From Dechloromonas sp. (GTDB lineage Bacteria > Pseudomonadota > Gammaproteobacteria > Burkholderiales > Rhodocyclaceae): a DNA stretch of 64,000 nt. How positions within the stretch are numbered: position 1 is the stretch's first letter; the number at the start of each line of letters is the position of its first letter. The stretch spans positions 124,001 to 188,000 of the forward strand of contig JAABQV010000003.1 of NCBI GenBank assembly GCA_011391255.1, read 5' to 3'. The notes under the pieces are model-generated. The model was not told where the DNA came from. It saw only the letters and a list, made by a program, of their open reading frames with translations, and searched no databases. This document shows positions 35,929 through 46,220 of this stretch, one piece after another. The position numbers and the translations under genes are program-made.

Positions 35929-36164
35929 GATTGTTTCCTCGCCGGATGCAGCACCATCAGATCGCCGGCCACACCACGACGACAGTCGCACAAAACGCTT
36001 GCCGCTAACTTCACCATGCCAACTGCCAAAGCCTTCATGGCAAAGGGATTACGTTGCTTGGCCAAGCGATTAAATATTTTCTTGGGAAAACGGTCAATAA
36101 CGATTTTCCCCGCCGCTACCAAGGCAATCACGAAGGCAGTGATGCTGATCAGGTTAGTGAACAT
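35925..36164 (-). CDS. Small membrane protein coupled to the hybrid kinase
   Basis: The 79-residue frame begins with a hydrophobic helix (LISITAFVIALVAAGKIVI) followed by basic residues. It ends with a TGA that overlaps the kinase ATG, the arrangement of translational coupling. No clear RBS is visible and no family is recognised. A chance ORF remains possible, but the coupling and the membrane helix argue for a real gene. Confidence 0.5.
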   Translation of the reverse strand: MFTNLISITAFVIALVAAGKIVIDRFPKKIFNRLAKQRNPFAMKALAVGMVKLAASVLCDCRRGVAGDLMVLHPARKQS

Positions 36165-36422
36165 ATGTAGCGACTAGTCGGTAAGAACCTACTAATATAT
36201 TACCCCAATTGGTGGTTGTTTTAGGCAAGGGCGCAGGGGGCAAAGGTGGCGCACTCGAAAGTGAGCGGAATTCCCGTTCATGGTGAGCCTGTCGAGCCAG
36301 AGATTCCTGCGCTGAATAGCCCTTTGGCAGTAGTCAATCAGCAGCCAAAATTGCCATTGGCGGCATAATTCCAACCTGAAATCGCACATGGCCAAATTTT
36401 TCTCGTCAGCTTTGTTGCTGCG

Positions 36423-38558
36423 TTAAATTTCGGCCTGAATTCGTGGTTGACCGTACCAGCGTGCCAAGAGCAGAGTCAGATCATCGGCAGGCGGGAAGCC
36501 GGCCTCGAACTGGCGAACCGAGTCGCGCAGGCGCTCAACCTGTGCCTTTAGCGTCGGCTCATTGATCGATCCGGCAAACACTTCGGCCAAGCGCTCAGCA
36601 CCAAACATTGAACTGCCATTGCTGGCTTCGGTTACGCCATCGGTGAACAGGCAGAGCAGGTCACCTGCTTCCAGTTGGCAGTGGCCGGAAACGAAAGGAT
36701 AGTCGCCGGTCGCACAGAGCGGTGGACCTGAAATCGCCTCGGTATCAATTTTTGAGGTGACGCCGGCGCGTCTTAGTAGGGGCGCATCGTGGCCGGCACA
36801 GACAAATTCCATCAGCCCGCTATTGACGTCGATGACGCCGACAAACGCGGTGACAAATAGAAACTCGGGGTTGGCGCGGTCCAGTTCGCGTTCGACGGCA
36901 CGAAAAGCCTCGCCAAGATCGCTGCTGGAACGTGTCAAGGTACCAGTCAGGGTTTTGGAGATGGCCATGAACAGGCTAGCCGGAATGCCTTTGCCGGAAA
37001 CGTCACCGATCGCCAGGCAGAGCCGGTTTCCGTCGAGCATGAAGCAATCGTAATAATCACCTCCGACGGCGCGTGCCGGTTCGAGCAGCGCAGCGACCGC
37101 GAAGCGTTGCTCGCCGGCAAAAAGACTGGCCGGGTCGGGAAGTAGTCCCATCTGAATACGGCGTGCGGCGTCGAGTTCGCCGGAAACGCGGGCAGCCGCT
37201 TCACGGCTCTCATGCAACTGGCTTTCAGCGAGTCGCCGCCGGGCATCGGCAGTGATCAGAATATGGCTGAGCAATGCGACGAAAATCGGAGAAAGTAGAA
37301 CGGCGATCGAGGCGCCGTCAAACAGCCAGTTATTTTGATAAAAAATCAGGTAACCGGCCCCGATTAATCCGCCGGCCAGTCCGGAAAAACCGAGAATGGC
37401 GGTGCTTGGGCGCAGTGATGCCATCGTGCCTATCATCATCAATCCGGCCAGCAGCAAAATGCCCAGCTCCAGCCAGGGCAGCCAGTACGGGCGATGGGCG
37501 GCCGAGCCGCTGAGCAGGCTTTCGATGATCTGGGCGTGGACATCGACGCCGGGTAGGTTGTCGCCGAGCGGGGTGATCACGCGGTCTTGCAAAGCGGTGC
37601 TGTTGAGGCCGATGAGAACAAAGCGATCTTTGAACAGAGCAGGTGAATCGACGCCGGAAAGCACGTCGGCTGCCGATAAATAGTAGTGGGCGTTGGGTTT
37701 GCCAAAATGCACCAGTAACTCGCCATTGCTTTGCGTCGGCAGGCTGTAATCGCCGATGTGGATGCGGCTCATGCCGTGGCGATTGGTTTCGGGGAGTACC
37801 CGGGTGCCTTCGCCAAGTGCCTGGCGAACCATTTCAAGCGGCAGTGAGAGAAAGGGTTGTTGATCGACAAAAGCAATGGTCGGTACGCGGCGCAGCACAC
37901 CCCGATCAGTGCTGTTATTTAGTTTATCGGGACTGGCGTTGATCAGGCCTTCAGTGGCAGCGGCTTCCAGTTGCGGTCGACTCGCTAAAGCGGCCGGAAA
38001 ACGGATGACTGGTTGCTCGAGCAGATTTTCACCTGTCAGCAGCGTTAGCGGCTTATGGGGTTGGCGGGCACCGGGCAGCGATTTTGCGACCCCGACTACG
38101 GCAAGCACGCTGGGGCCGGCGCTCAGCGCTTCGGCAAACAGGGTGTCCGGATCACTTAAGCCGGATAGTGCGGCTTTCGGCAAACCCGGCAAATTTTCGG
38201 CCAGCACCTGTGGGCTGTAGCGGTCAGGCTCGGAAAAAACCATGTCAATTCCGACTGCGAGCGGCTGCCCGGCATGAATTTGTTGTACCAGCTTCGCCAT
38301 CAGTTCGCGCGACCAGGGCCACTGACCGTAACGCTCAAGACTTTGACTGTCGATGCTGACGACAATCGCCGGCTCGCTCGCGCGCAGGCGTGGCATAACT
38401 TGCTGGTAATGATCGAATTGCGCATGGCGCAGCTTGGAGAGCGGTGTTGCTTCATAAAAAAGCAAAGCAAGCGTTGCAAGGATCAATAAAACAAACGGCA
38501 GGGCACGCCCTTGGCGGGCGTCGAGCAGGCTCGATGAGATTCCTGCCGGTGTGCTCAC
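36423..38558 (-). CDS. CHASE2-domain SpoIIE-type protein phosphatase
   Basis: The 711-residue protein has an N-terminal helix (about 18-36), a CHASE2 sensor (IVVSIDSQSLERYGQWPWSRE, GIDMVFSEPD), three clustered membrane helices (about 355-435), and a C-terminal PP2C/SpoIIE domain. Metal-binding Asp residues are visible in GGDYYDCF and AIGDVSGKGIPA. Phosphatases of this type dephosphorylate STAS anti-anti-sigma proteins. Here a STAS gene lies two genes upstream in the same operon, joined by 4-bp overlaps, so it is the likely substrate. Confidence 0.9.
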   Translation of the reverse strand: MSTPAGISSSLLDARQGRALPFVLLILATLALLFYEATPLSKLRHAQFDHYQQVMPRLRASEPAIVVSIDSQSLERYGQWPWSRELMAKLVQQIHAGQPLAVGIDMVFSEPDRYSPQVLAENLPGLPKAALSGLSDPDTLFAEALSAGPSVLAVVGVAKSLPGARQPHKPLTLLTGENLLEQPVIRFPAALASRPQLEAAATEGLINASPDKLNNSTDRGVLRRVPTIAFVDQQPFLSLPLEMVRQALGEGTRVLPETNRHGMSRIHIGDYSLPTQSNGELLVHFGKPNAHYYLSAADVLSGVDSPALFKDRFVLIGLNSTALQDRVITPLGDNLPGVDVHAQIIESLLSGSAAHRPYWLPWLELGILLLAGLMMIGTMASLRPSTAILGFSGLAGGLIGAGYLIFYQNNWLFDGASIAVLLSPIFVALLSHILITADARRRLAESQLHESREAAARVSGELDAARRIQMGLLPDPASLFAGEQRFAVAALLEPARAVGGDYYDCFMLDGNRLCLAIGDVSGKGIPASLFMAISKTLTGTLTRSSSDLGEAFRAVERELDRANPEFLFVTAFVGVIDVNSGLMEFVCAGHDAPLLRRAGVTSKIDTEAISGPPLCATGDYPFVSGHCQLEAGDLLCLFTDGVTEASNGSSMFGAERLAEVFAGSINEPTLKAQVERLRDSVRQFEAGFPPADDLTLLLARWYGQPRIQAEI

Positions 38559-39517
38559 AGGGTGACGATCAGCCCGTCATAAGCCGAGAAAACATCAAGT
38601 GGGCCGTGCCCGGCGCGGGTGATTTCTTCGAGACGACGGGTTTCGCCGAGCAAGCGGGAGAGCTGCTTGTCGTCGTGCATCGGCTCATGGTGGAACAGTG
38701 CCAGCCGCTTGGCTCTGGCTTCCTGACACAACTCAACGCCGACCATATTGCTTGAGTGTCCCCAGTCCGCCTTGACCGAAACCGCTTCGGCGAGTGAATA
38801 CATGGCGTCAAAAATGACCAGATCGGCCTTGGCGAAAAATTTGATGAAACCTTCGCGTTCGCTCAGCGAGTCTAATTTGTGCTCGGAATCGGTGGAATAA
38901 ACCACGCTGTGCTCGATGCTGTCGAAGCGATAGCCGTAGGAGTCGCCACCATGCAGTTGCAACTTGGGGGTGACATTGAGCCCGGCGATGTATTTGGTTT
39001 CGCCTGGCGTCATGATGTCGAATTCGATCCTGGCGCCGGCTTGCGAATAATCAACCGGGAAGCAGGGCGCGCTCATTTGCAGGCGGAAGGCATCTTCGAT
39101 GTGGGCGTGGCAACCGTGAATGATGATGCGGTTGCCGGGGATGTACATGGGCGTGAAAAACGGAAAGCCCATCAGGTGATCCCAGTGCAAATGGGAAATG
39201 AAGATATGGTAAGTCTGCGGATTAGGCGCCCCGTAGGTGGCAATCTTCGACTGGCCGAGCGGGCGGGCGCCGCTACCCATGTCGCAGATAATGTGTTCGG
39301 GGCTGTTGGTGACAATCTCAACGCAGGAAGAGTTGCCACCAAACGTACCGCGTGTGGCAAAAGGCAGCTGGTCGACAAATTCGTTCAGGGCGGCAGCATT
39401 GCGGAAAGTTTTACCATTGGCGACAGTCAGCGCCGCGACAATCTTTTGGCGGACATCGTCAGCCGTCTGGGCAACTGGCAGCGAGCCACGGGTGCCCCAG
39501 AATAAAATTTGTTTCAC
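38555..39517 (-). CDS. Metallo-beta-lactamase-fold hydrolase in a partner-switching operon
   Basis: The 320-residue protein shows FWGTRGSLPV at the N-terminus, the metal-site HLHWDH, and further Asp/His positions in VYSTDSEHK and LFHHEP. It resembles cytoplasmic MBL-fold phosphodiesterases or RNase Z-like enzymes that hydrolyse a phosphodiester. The stop and start overlap those of its neighbours by 4 bp (ATGA), so STAS, hydrolase and phosphatase are translated together. A cyclic nucleotide or other signal could be its substrate; this is inference. Confidence 0.85.
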   Translation of the reverse strand: MKQILFWGTRGSLPVAQTADDVRQKIVAALTVANGKTFRNAAALNEFVDQLPFATRGTFGGNSSCVEIVTNSPEHIICDMGSGARPLGQSKIATYGAPNPQTYHIFISHLHWDHLMGFPFFTPMYIPGNRIIIHGCHAHIEDAFRLQMSAPCFPVDYSQAGARIEFDIMTPGETKYIAGLNVTPKLQLHGGDSYGYRFDSIEHSVVYSTDSEHKLDSLSEREGFIKFFAKADLVIFDAMYSLAEAVSVKADWGHSSNMVGVELCQEARAKRLALFHHEPMHDDKQLSRLLGETRRLEEITRAGHGPLDVFSAYDGLIVTL

Positions 39518-39861
39518 GAGCCAAGCACCTTGCAGGCCGCATCAACATTCATGTAGCAGGGCATGATCAGACTGAAGCGGCTGATCGTGAAGACCTCCTG
39601 CACCATGGGCTGCATACCGGCGATGGCGAAGACGCCTTTTTGCCCTTTGGCCTGCCGGGAAGCCATCATCAGGGCGCGCAAGCCGACACTGCTGATATAT
39701 TCCACGCCCGAGAAATCCAGCACCAGCGGCTTGCCGGCACCAACACAGTCTTTCAGCAAAGGTTCAAGAGCGGTGTTGAACGCATCAGCACTGGCGTGGT
39801 CTATACGCCCGCTGGCTGCAGCGATAACGACACCAGCCTGTTCGCGAAGAGGGAGTTTCAT
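39514..39861 (-). CDS. STAS-domain anti-sigma-factor antagonist
   Basis: I start at the ATG at 39861 (AAGAG upstream) for a 115-residue product. The STAS core is clear: LVLDFSGVEYISSVGLRAL, where Ser57/Ser58 is the likely phosphorylation site. It is the first gene of the operon with the metallo-hydrolase and the CHASE2-SpoIIE phosphatase. The matching anti-sigma kinase is not in the window, so the switch partner is encoded elsewhere. Confidence 0.9.
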   Translation of the reverse strand: MKLPLREQAGVVIAAASGRIDHASADAFNTALEPLLKDCVGAGKPLVLDFSGVEYISSVGLRALMMASRQAKGQKGVFAIAGMQPMVQEVFTISRFSLIMPCYMNVDAACKVLGS

Positions 39862-39937
39862 GGCTTGCTCTTTAAAATCCAAATTTGATCTAATTATGCC
39901 ATGCACGGCCATGGTGCGGGCTCGGGTAAAATAGCGC

Positions 39938-42133
39938 ATGAGTCAGATTTCAACCGCAATACATCCATTGTTTGGTCACCGCAAGTTCTGGGCGCACCGT
40001 TTCGGCCCGGCACCTTTTTTGCCCATGTCGCGCCAGGAAATGGAAAGCCTGGGCTGGGATTCCTGCGACATCGTGCTGGTCACTGGCGACGCCTATATTG
40101 ACCACCCAAGTTTCGGCATGGCGCTGGTCGGGCGCTTGCTTGAGGCACAAGGCTTTCGCGTCGGTATCATTTGCCAGCCGGATTGGAATAGTGCGGTCGA
40201 CTTCAAAAAGCTCGGCGAACCCAATTTGTTTTATGGCGTGACGGCCGGCAACATGGATTCGATGGTCAATCGCTACACGGCCGATCACAAAATCCGCTCC
40301 GATGACGCCTACACGCCTAATGCCGAGCCCAACAAACGCCCGGATCGGGCGGTGACGGTTTATTCGCAGCGTTGCCGCGAGGCCTTTCCCGGTTGCAATG
40401 TGGTGATCGGGTCAATCGAAGCCAGCCTGCGCCGTATTGCCCATTACGATTACTGGTCGGACAAGGTGCGCCGTTCGGTGCTGCCCGACTCAAAGGCCGA
40501 TATCCTCGTCTTTGGCAATGCCGAGCGTGCCATCGTTGAACTGGCGCATCGTCTGGCCAAAGGCGAAAAAATCGCCAGCATTCGCGATTTGCGCGGCACT
40601 GCCTTCATGGTGCCTTCCGGCTGGGTGCCTTCCGAAGATTGGGATGTCACCGACTCGACGCAAATTGATACGCCCGGCCCGCTGATTCGCCACGTCGATC
40701 CTTATGCCATGGAACCGCAAAGCAGCAGCCCGCCGGTTGCCACCGCCGATGGAGCGCTGCCGATCCGCATTGTGTCGCGCAGCGAACGCCTTGCCGCGCT
40801 GCGCGAAAAGCGCGCGCACAGCGTCGTTCGCCTGCCATCCTACGAGCGCGTCAGGGATGATCCGGTGTTGTACGCGCACGCCTCGCGCACCTTCCACCTT
40901 GAATCCAACCCCGGCAATGCCCGCGCCCTGGTTCAGGCGCATGGCGAACGCGATGTCTGGCTGAATCCGCCGCCGATTCCACTGACGACTGAAGAGCTTG
41001 ATCAGGTTTATGAGCTGCCTTACGCCCGCCGCCCGCATCCGGCCTATGGCGAGGCCAAGATTCCGGCCTGGGAGATGATCCGTTTCTCGGTCAATATCAT
41101 GCGCGGCTGCTTCGGCGGCTGTACCTTCTGCTCAATCACCGAACACGAGGGGCGGATTATCCAGAGTCGCTCGGAAGATTCGGTGATCCGCGAAATCGAG
41201 GAAATGCGTGACAAGACGCCCGGCTTCACCGGCATCGTCTCCGACCTCGGCGGGCCGACGGCCAACATGTACCACCTCAAATGCAAGGACGAAAAGATTG
41301 AAACGGCCTGCCGCCGCCTGTCCTGCGTTTATCCTGATATTTGCGAAAACCTTGGCACCGACCATGCGCCGCTGATCTCGCTTTACCGTCGCGCCCGCAC
41401 GCTCAAAGGCGTTAAAAAAGTCTTGATCGGTTCCGGCCTGCGTTACGACCTCGCGGTTCGCTCGCCTGAATACATCAAGGAACTGGTCACCCATCACGTC
41501 GGCGGTTATCTAAAAATCGCGCCCGAGCACACCGAAATGGGCCCGCTGTCGAAAATGATGAAGCCCGGCATGGGCGCCTACGACCGCTTCAAGCAGTTGT
41601 TCGACCGTTTTTCGCGCGAAGCCGGCAAGGAGCAATACCTGATTCCGTATTTCATCGCCGCCCATCCCGGCACCACCGATGAAGACATGATGAATCTGGC
41701 ACTGTGGCTCAAGAAAAACAATTTCCGTCTCGATCAGGTGCAAACCTTTTTGCCGACACCGATGGCGCTTGCGACGACGATGTATCACACCGAGCGCAAC
41801 CCGCTGAAGAAGCTGTCACGCGACAGTGAAGTGGTTGGCACCGTGCGCAACGGTCGCCAGCGAAAATTACAAAAAGCCTTCCTGCGCTATCACGATCCGG
41901 CCAACTGGCCTGTGCTGCGCGAAGCCCTCAAGGCGATGGGGCGCGCCGACCTGATCGGTAATGGCAAAAAACAACTGATTCCCGCCTGGCAACCGGCGAC
42001 TGCTCACGGTCAACCGGAAAAAACGGGCAAAAATTCAACTTCCCCATCGCCGTCGCGTGTTGCGCAGCGCCCAAGCCGCACGCCGGCCAAGCCGTTCGCC
42101 ACACGTAGCCGCACGCCAACCCGCAAACCTTGA
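39938..42133 (+). CDS. ygiQ: YgiQ-family radical SAM protein
   Basis: The 731-residue protein has the radical SAM cluster motif CFGGCTFC (Cys391, Cys395, Cys398) and the family blocks [20 protein letters not shown] near the N-terminus and [16 protein letters not shown]. The biochemical role of the family is not settled. The Lys/Arg/Pro/Ser-rich C-terminus contains copy G of the dispersed repeat, so the tail after about residue 688 may have been added by repeat insertion. It is divergent from the STAS operon. Confidence 0.92.
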   Translation: MSQISTAIHPLFGHRKFWAHRFGPAPFLPMSRQEMESLGWDSCDIVLVTGDAYIDHPSFGMALVGRLLEAQGFRVGIICQPDWNSAVDFKKLGEPNLFYGVTAGNMDSMVNRYTADHKIRSDDAYTPNAEPNKRPDRAVTVYSQRCREAFPGCNVVIGSIEASLRRIAHYDYWSDKVRRSVLPDSKADILVFGNAERAIVELAHRLAKGEKIASIRDLRGTAFMVPSGWVPSEDWDVTDSTQIDTPGPLIRHVDPYAMEPQSSSPPVATADGALPIRIVSRSERLAALREKRAHSVVRLPSYERVRDDPVLYAHASRTFHLESNPGNARALVQAHGERDVWLNPPPIPLTTEELDQVYELPYARRPHPAYGEAKIPAWEMIRFSVNIMRGCFGGCTFCSITEHEGRIIQSRSEDSVIREIEEMRDKTPGFTGIVSDLGGPTANMYHLKCKDEKIETACRRLSCVYPDICENLGTDHAPLISLYRRARTLKGVKKVLIGSGLRYDLAVRSPEYIKELVTHHVGGYLKIAPEHTEMGPLSKMMKPGMGAYDRFKQLFDRFSREAGKEQYLIPYFIAAHPGTTDEDMMNLALWLKKNNFRLDQVQTFLPTPMALATTMYHTERNPLKKLSRDSEVVGTVRNGRQRKLQKAFLRYHDPANWPVLREALKAMGRADLIGNGKKQLIPAWQPATAHGQPEKTGKNSTSPSPSRVAQRPSRTPAKPFATRSRTPTRKP
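42003..42035 (+). repeat. Dispersed TTGCGGTCAAC repeat, copy G, inside the ygiQ 3' end
   Basis: TCACGGTCAACCGGAAAAAA then CGGGCAAAAATTC is nearly identical to copy E. It is translated as [10 protein letters not shown] within the basic tail of YgiQ. Confidence 0.6.
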
Positions 42134-42155
42134 TCAACGCTTACCTGTAGCCACT

Positions 42156-42545
42156 ATGGAAACGACCACAACAACCTACGAACAAATCGGTGGCGATGCC
42201 ACTGTCGCCAAACTTGCCGCCCGTTTTTACGAATTGATGGATAGCGTGCCGCAGTTTCAGGGATTACGCGCCATGCATCCGGCAAGCCTGGAAGGATCGC
42301 GTGAAAAACTCTATATGTTCATTTCCGGCTGGACTGGCGGCCCTGATCTGTTCGTTGAAAAATATGGCCACCCGCGCCTGCGCCAGCGCCACATGCCATT
42401 CGCCATCGGCGAATCAGAGCGCGATCAGTGGGTGGCGTGCATGGTGTTGGCGATGGAGGATGTCGGGATCGAAAAAACCATCCGTGCCAAGCTGTTTGAG
42501 AACTTCTTCAAGACGGCAGACTTCATGCGCAACAAGCAGGGCTAA
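42156..42545 (+). CDS. Truncated hemoglobin, group II (GlbO-like)
   Basis: The 129-residue protein fits 2/2 hemoglobins. YEQIGGDATVAKLAARFYE holds the B-helix Tyr in FYE, the proximal His is in RLRQRHMPF, and the group II Trp (G8) is in DQWVACM. Roles of the family include oxygen delivery and NO or peroxide handling. The ATG at 42156 follows ygiQ by 22 bp, so it may be co-transcribed. It converges with and overlaps the rhodanese gene by 4 bp. Confidence 0.88.
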   Translation: METTTTTYEQIGGDATVAKLAARFYELMDSVPQFQGLRAMHPASLEGSREKLYMFISGWTGGPDLFVEKYGHPRLRQRHMPFAIGESERDQWVACMVLAMEDVGIEKTIRAKLFENFFKTADFMRNKQG

Positions 42546-43015
42546 TATTTTCTGGCTGGCCCCAGTTGTTCCGGCCGCAGATTGGCCGTGAAAAACACAT
42601 CGGCATCGTCAAGATCGACATCGGCACCATTTTTGTCGATCAATGCCTGCTCATAGTCTTTCCAGCCGCGAACGCCCGTTTGCAGTGAAAAGGCATTTCG
42701 GTAGCCGAGCAACTGCATCGCGTGAACCGCAAGAATGCTGCGGTAGCCCGAGCGGCAAACCACGGCAATTTCCCGCTCGCGGGCTTCGACGAGTTCAGGA
42801 ATGGTCTCTTCATAACCCCAGTCACAGGCCGACTCAAGGATGCCACGCGGTACGTTGATTGAGCCGGGAATGTGCATGGCATTAAACTCTGCTGGTTCGC
42901 GAACATCGACGATGAGCAAATCGGGGTTTTCCGCACAACGGGTGACCATGTCCCAAGGCATTAACTCGCGAATTTCAGTGAGGCTGCTTTTGACTAGCTC
43001 GAGAAATTTTTTCAT
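42542..43015 (-). CDS. Rhodanese-domain sulfurtransferase
   Basis: The 157-residue protein has a single rhodanese domain with active-site Cys in VVCRSGYRS and the CH2A-like LIVDVREPAEFNAMHIPGS. It is probably cytoplasmic. It lies 37 bp after a periplasmic PhnD-rhodanese fusion on the same strand, suggesting the two serve one sulfur-related or redox process. Confidence 0.88.
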   Translation of the reverse strand: MKKFLELVKSSLTEIRELMPWDMVTRCAENPDLLIVDVREPAEFNAMHIPGSINVPRGILESACDWGYEETIPELVEAREREIAVVCRSGYRSILAVHAMQLLGYRNAFSLQTGVRGWKDYEQALIDKNGADVDLDDADVFFTANLRPEQLGPARKY

Positions 43016-43052
43016 ATTTTTACAAGGTCAAAAGGACGGGCCATAAAGAAAC

Positions 43053-44198
43053 TCATTTTTTCTTTGTTTCGACCGGTAATCCGGCTTCTTTCCACTCCGG
43101 TAGGCCACCCCTGAACCAAAGAATATTTTTCCATCCGGCCTTGACTGCCATCTGTGTTGATTTGTAGCTTTTCCAGCAGATGGTTCCGTCGCAATACATG
43201 ATGAGTGTTTCATTTTTATCGGCAGGCAATTGATTGAGTGGAAACTTGTCTTCAGCCGGATCAAAATCGACTTCCTTGGCGCTGCTTTCCGAGTAGGGAA
43301 GCAGGACTGAATTTGGAATATGGCCGTGTTCGTATTCCTCAATCAGGCGCACATCATAAATCCGGATGCCTTTGGCAATCATCGCCTTAGCTTCAGCCGC
43401 GTTAATGATTTTGGCACCCGGCAAGTTGTTCGGCGTCGTGTTGAGCATGCTCGCTATGCCTTTAAAGTCGCTAGCACTGGCCGAACTCATGGCCAGTTTC
43501 AAGCCGTTGTCTTTTTTCAGGCTGGCTGCCAGTTTTTGCTGTAGCGCCGGGGAAACTGTTGCGCTATTGACCGACATAGCCCGCAACGGCACTGGTGTTC
43601 CAGTGAGCACGATACGGCCGCCGTTTGCGGCTGCCCAGGTTTTAGCCTCATTGCTGGCAGCAACCGCGAGGTCGTAGGAGCCGATTTTGAGACCGTACAG
43701 CGGCACCTCGGGGATTTTGTGAAACCTGACCAGGGAAAAATCGGATTTTGACAATCCGCGGCTATTGATTTCACTGCGCGCCATGCCGCCGATCAGCGAC
43801 TCATAGTCAGGCACGCCCAAACGGGCATTTGATTTGGCAGTCAGCGAGCCTTTGTAATTCGGAGCGGCAACAAATGACGCTGAAATCACTTCATCAGACT
43901 TGAGAATCGGCTCAAACTTGAATTTGACGACATTGGCGATAACGTGGGCAGGGCCAAAAACGATGTCCAGAGACCCTTCCTTCGCCTGCTTGATCGCCGA
44001 AAAAGCTTGAGTGAAATATTGAATACGAACGGGCTCGCCGATTGTTTTTTCAACCTCTGCGGCAAAGTTTCGATAGCGCGGATCTGAATTCAGACTAGAG
44101 ATGGGCTCGCTTTGGTCAAGCACAACGCCAAGAATTAGTGGCGCCGCACTGAGATTTGTCGAGATCAGAAACAAAAGAAAAGCTGTCAATCGGATCAT
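43053..44198 (-). CDS. Periplasmic PhnD-like binding domain fused to a rhodanese domain
   Basis: The start is the ATG at 44198 with AGGA upstream; the longer frame adds an unlikely N-terminus. A signal peptide (ends TNLSAA) is followed by a PhnD-like ligand-binding domain (about 22-275, LILGVVLDQSEP, FTQAFSAIKQAKEG, DIVFGPAHVIA). A C-terminal rhodanese domain (about 290-381) carries Cys336 in MYCDGTICWKS and Cys341. Such fusion of a solute receptor with a sulfurtransferase is unusual. It suggests a periplasmic sulfur- or oxyanion-handling protein. No ABC transporter genes accompany it. Confidence 0.85.
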   Translation of the reverse strand: MIRLTAFLLFLISTNLSAAPLILGVVLDQSEPISSLNSDPRYRNFAAEVEKTIGEPVRIQYFTQAFSAIKQAKEGSLDIVFGPAHVIANVVKFKFEPILKSDEVISASFVAAPNYKGSLTAKSNARLGVPDYESLIGGMARSEINSRGLSKSDFSLVRFHKIPEVPLYGLKIGSYDLAVAASNEAKTWAAANGGRIVLTGTPVPLRAMSVNSATVSPALQQKLAASLKKDNGLKLAMSSASASDFKGIASMLNTTPNNLPGAKIINAAEAKAMIAKGIRIYDVRLIEEYEHGHIPNSVLLPYSESSAKEVDFDPAEDKFPLNQLPADKNETLIMYCDGTICWKSYKSTQMAVKAGWKNILWFRGGLPEWKEAGLPVETKKK

Positions 44199-44368
44199 GA
44201 GAGATTTCCTGCGAGTAATGGAATTGGCTAAAGGTGGAGTTGCAAGCTGTTTAAACGAGGCATTTTTGTATGATCTTACAGGCAAAAAATCACTCTTGAC
44301 ATCATGTTTAGGATGCTGCGGCGCACCATCAGTGCTACAATCGCGCCTTTGATTTTTCAGGCCTTCCC

Positions 44369-46210
44369 ATGTCCGCTCGCCCGATTCGCAATATCGCCAT
44401 CATCGCTCACGTTGACCACGGCAAAACCACCTTGGTTGACCAGCTCCTTCGCCAGTCCGGCACTTTTGCCGCTCACCAGCAACTGGTCGAGTGTGTGATG
44501 GACTCCAACGATCTGGAAAAAGAGCGTGGCATCACGATTCTTTCCAAAAACACTGCAGTCGAGTACGAAGGCGTTCATATCAACATCGTCGACACGCCGG
44601 GTCACGCGGACTTCGGTGGTGAAGTCGAGCGCGTGCTGGGCATGGTTGATGGCGTCGTGCTGCTGGTCGATGCCGCCGAAGGCCCGATGCCGCAAACCCG
44701 TTTCGTGACCAAGAAGGCGCTCGCCCTTGGTTTGCGCCCGATTGTTCTGGTTAACAAGGTTGACCGCGACGGGGCCGATCCTGATCAGGCCGTCAATCTG
44801 ACCTTTGACCTGTTCGACAAGCTCGGCGCCACCGATGAGCAGCTCGATTTCCCCATCGTCTACGCTTCCGGCCTCAATGGCTGGTCAGCAATGGAACTCG
44901 ATCAGCCGCGCGAAAACATGAAGCCGCTGTTCGACACCATCCTGCGCCATGTCCCGGCCCCGGATACCGATGTCAACGCACCGCTGCAACTGCAAATCAC
45001 GGCACTTGATTACTCCTCATACGTTGGCCGCATCGGCGTTGGCAAGATCAATCGCGGTCGCGTCAAGACCGGCCAGAACGTGCTGGTCATGTTCGGCACT
45101 GAAGAAGAAGCGCTCGAGCACGAGCGCACCCCGGTCAAGGCAAAAATTGGTCAGGTGCTGGGTTACCGCGGTCTCAACAAAATTGAGCTGGAAGAGGGTT
45201 TGGCCGGCGATATCGTGCAGATTACCGGTATCGAAGATCTCGTCCTCGGTTGTACGGTGACTGATCCGGAATTTCCGGAAACCCTGCCGCTCTTGAAGAT
45301 CGACGAGCCGACATTGTCGATGCAGTTCATGGTCAACACCAGCCCGCTGGCTGGTACCGAAGGCAAGTTCGTCACCAGCCGCCAGATTCGTGACCGCCTG
45401 CACAAGGAACTGCTGACCAATATGGCGCTGCGTGTGCACGACACCGGCAATGGCGATGTCTTCGACGTTTCCGGCCGTGGCGAACTGCACCTCGGCATCC
45501 TGCTCGAAAACATGCGTCGTGAAGGTTTTGAACTGGCCGTCGGGCGTCCGCGCGTCGTCAAGAAAACCATCAACGGTGTCGAGTGCGAGCCGTACGAAAT
45601 GCTGACGGTTGACGTCGAAGAAGATACTCAGGGCGGCGTTATGGAAAGCCTCGGCCAACGCCGTGGCGATCTGCAGGACATGGTGCCGGACGGTCGTGGT
45701 CGTGTCCGTATCGAATACCGTATTCCGGCGCGTGGCCTGATCGGTTTCCAGGGTGAGTTCATGAACTTGACCCGTGGTAACGGCCTGATGAGCCACGTTT
45801 TTGACGAATACGCACCGGTCAAGGATGGCGGCGTCGCCGAACGTCGTAACGGCGTGCTGATCTCCCAGGATAACGGCGAAGCCGTTGCCTACGCGCTGTG
45901 GAAGTTGCAGGATCGCGGCCGCATGTTCGTTGTGCCGGGCGACAAGCTGTACGAAGGCATGATCATCGGTATCCACAGCCGTGAAAACGATCTCGTGGTT
46001 AACCCGATCAAGGGCAAGCAACTGACCAACGTGCGTGCCTCCGGTACTGATGAAGCCGTGCGTCTGGTGCCGGCAATCAACTTGAGCCTCGAAGCAGCGG
46101 TCGAGTTCATCGCTGAAGATGAGCTGGTTGAACTGACACCGAAGTCGATCCGTATCCGCAAGCGTTACCTGACCGAAATCGAGCGCAAGCGCGCCGTTCG
46201 CGGTTTGTAA
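44369..46210 (+). CDS. typA: Ribosome-binding GTPase TypA/BipA
   Basis: The 613-residue translational GTPase shows [12 protein letters not shown] (P-loop), [14 protein letters not shown] (G3), NKVDRDGAD (G4), the elongation-factor-like domains and a C-terminal BipA domain ending KRAVRGL. It acts in ribosome assembly and stress adaptation. It is a single gene with a short upstream region. A terminator-like hairpin lies 53 bp after its stop. Confidence 0.97.
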   Translation: MSARPIRNIAIIAHVDHGKTTLVDQLLRQSGTFAAHQQLVECVMDSNDLEKERGITILSKNTAVEYEGVHINIVDTPGHADFGGEVERVLGMVDGVVLLVDAAEGPMPQTRFVTKKALALGLRPIVLVNKVDRDGADPDQAVNLTFDLFDKLGATDEQLDFPIVYASGLNGWSAMELDQPRENMKPLFDTILRHVPAPDTDVNAPLQLQITALDYSSYVGRIGVGKINRGRVKTGQNVLVMFGTEEEALEHERTPVKAKIGQVLGYRGLNKIELEEGLAGDIVQITGIEDLVLGCTVTDPEFPETLPLLKIDEPTLSMQFMVNTSPLAGTEGKFVTSRQIRDRLHKELLTNMALRVHDTGNGDVFDVSGRGELHLGILLENMRREGFELAVGRPRVVKKTINGVECEPYEMLTVDVEEDTQGGVMESLGQRRGDLQDMVPDGRGRVRIEYRIPARGLIGFQGEFMNLTRGNGLMSHVFDEYAPVKDGGVAERRNGVLISQDNGEAVAYALWKLQDRGRMFVVPGDKLYEGMIIGIHSRENDLVVNPIKGKQLTNVRASGTDEAVRLVPAINLSLEAAVEFIAEDELVELTPKSIRIRKRYLTEIERKRAVRGL

Positions 46211-46220
46211 TCAGGGAAAT

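Noticed and set aside
35296-36177. Plus-strand frame of 293 codons opposite the hybrid kinase start
   Set aside because: It covers the well-supported Cache domain of the kinase on the other strand and shows no domain.
45017-46021. Long open frame (334 codons) on the minus strand inside typA
   Set aside because: It lies wholly opposite a strongly conserved GTPase and its product has no recognisable domain; it is an antisense shadow of GC-rich codon use.
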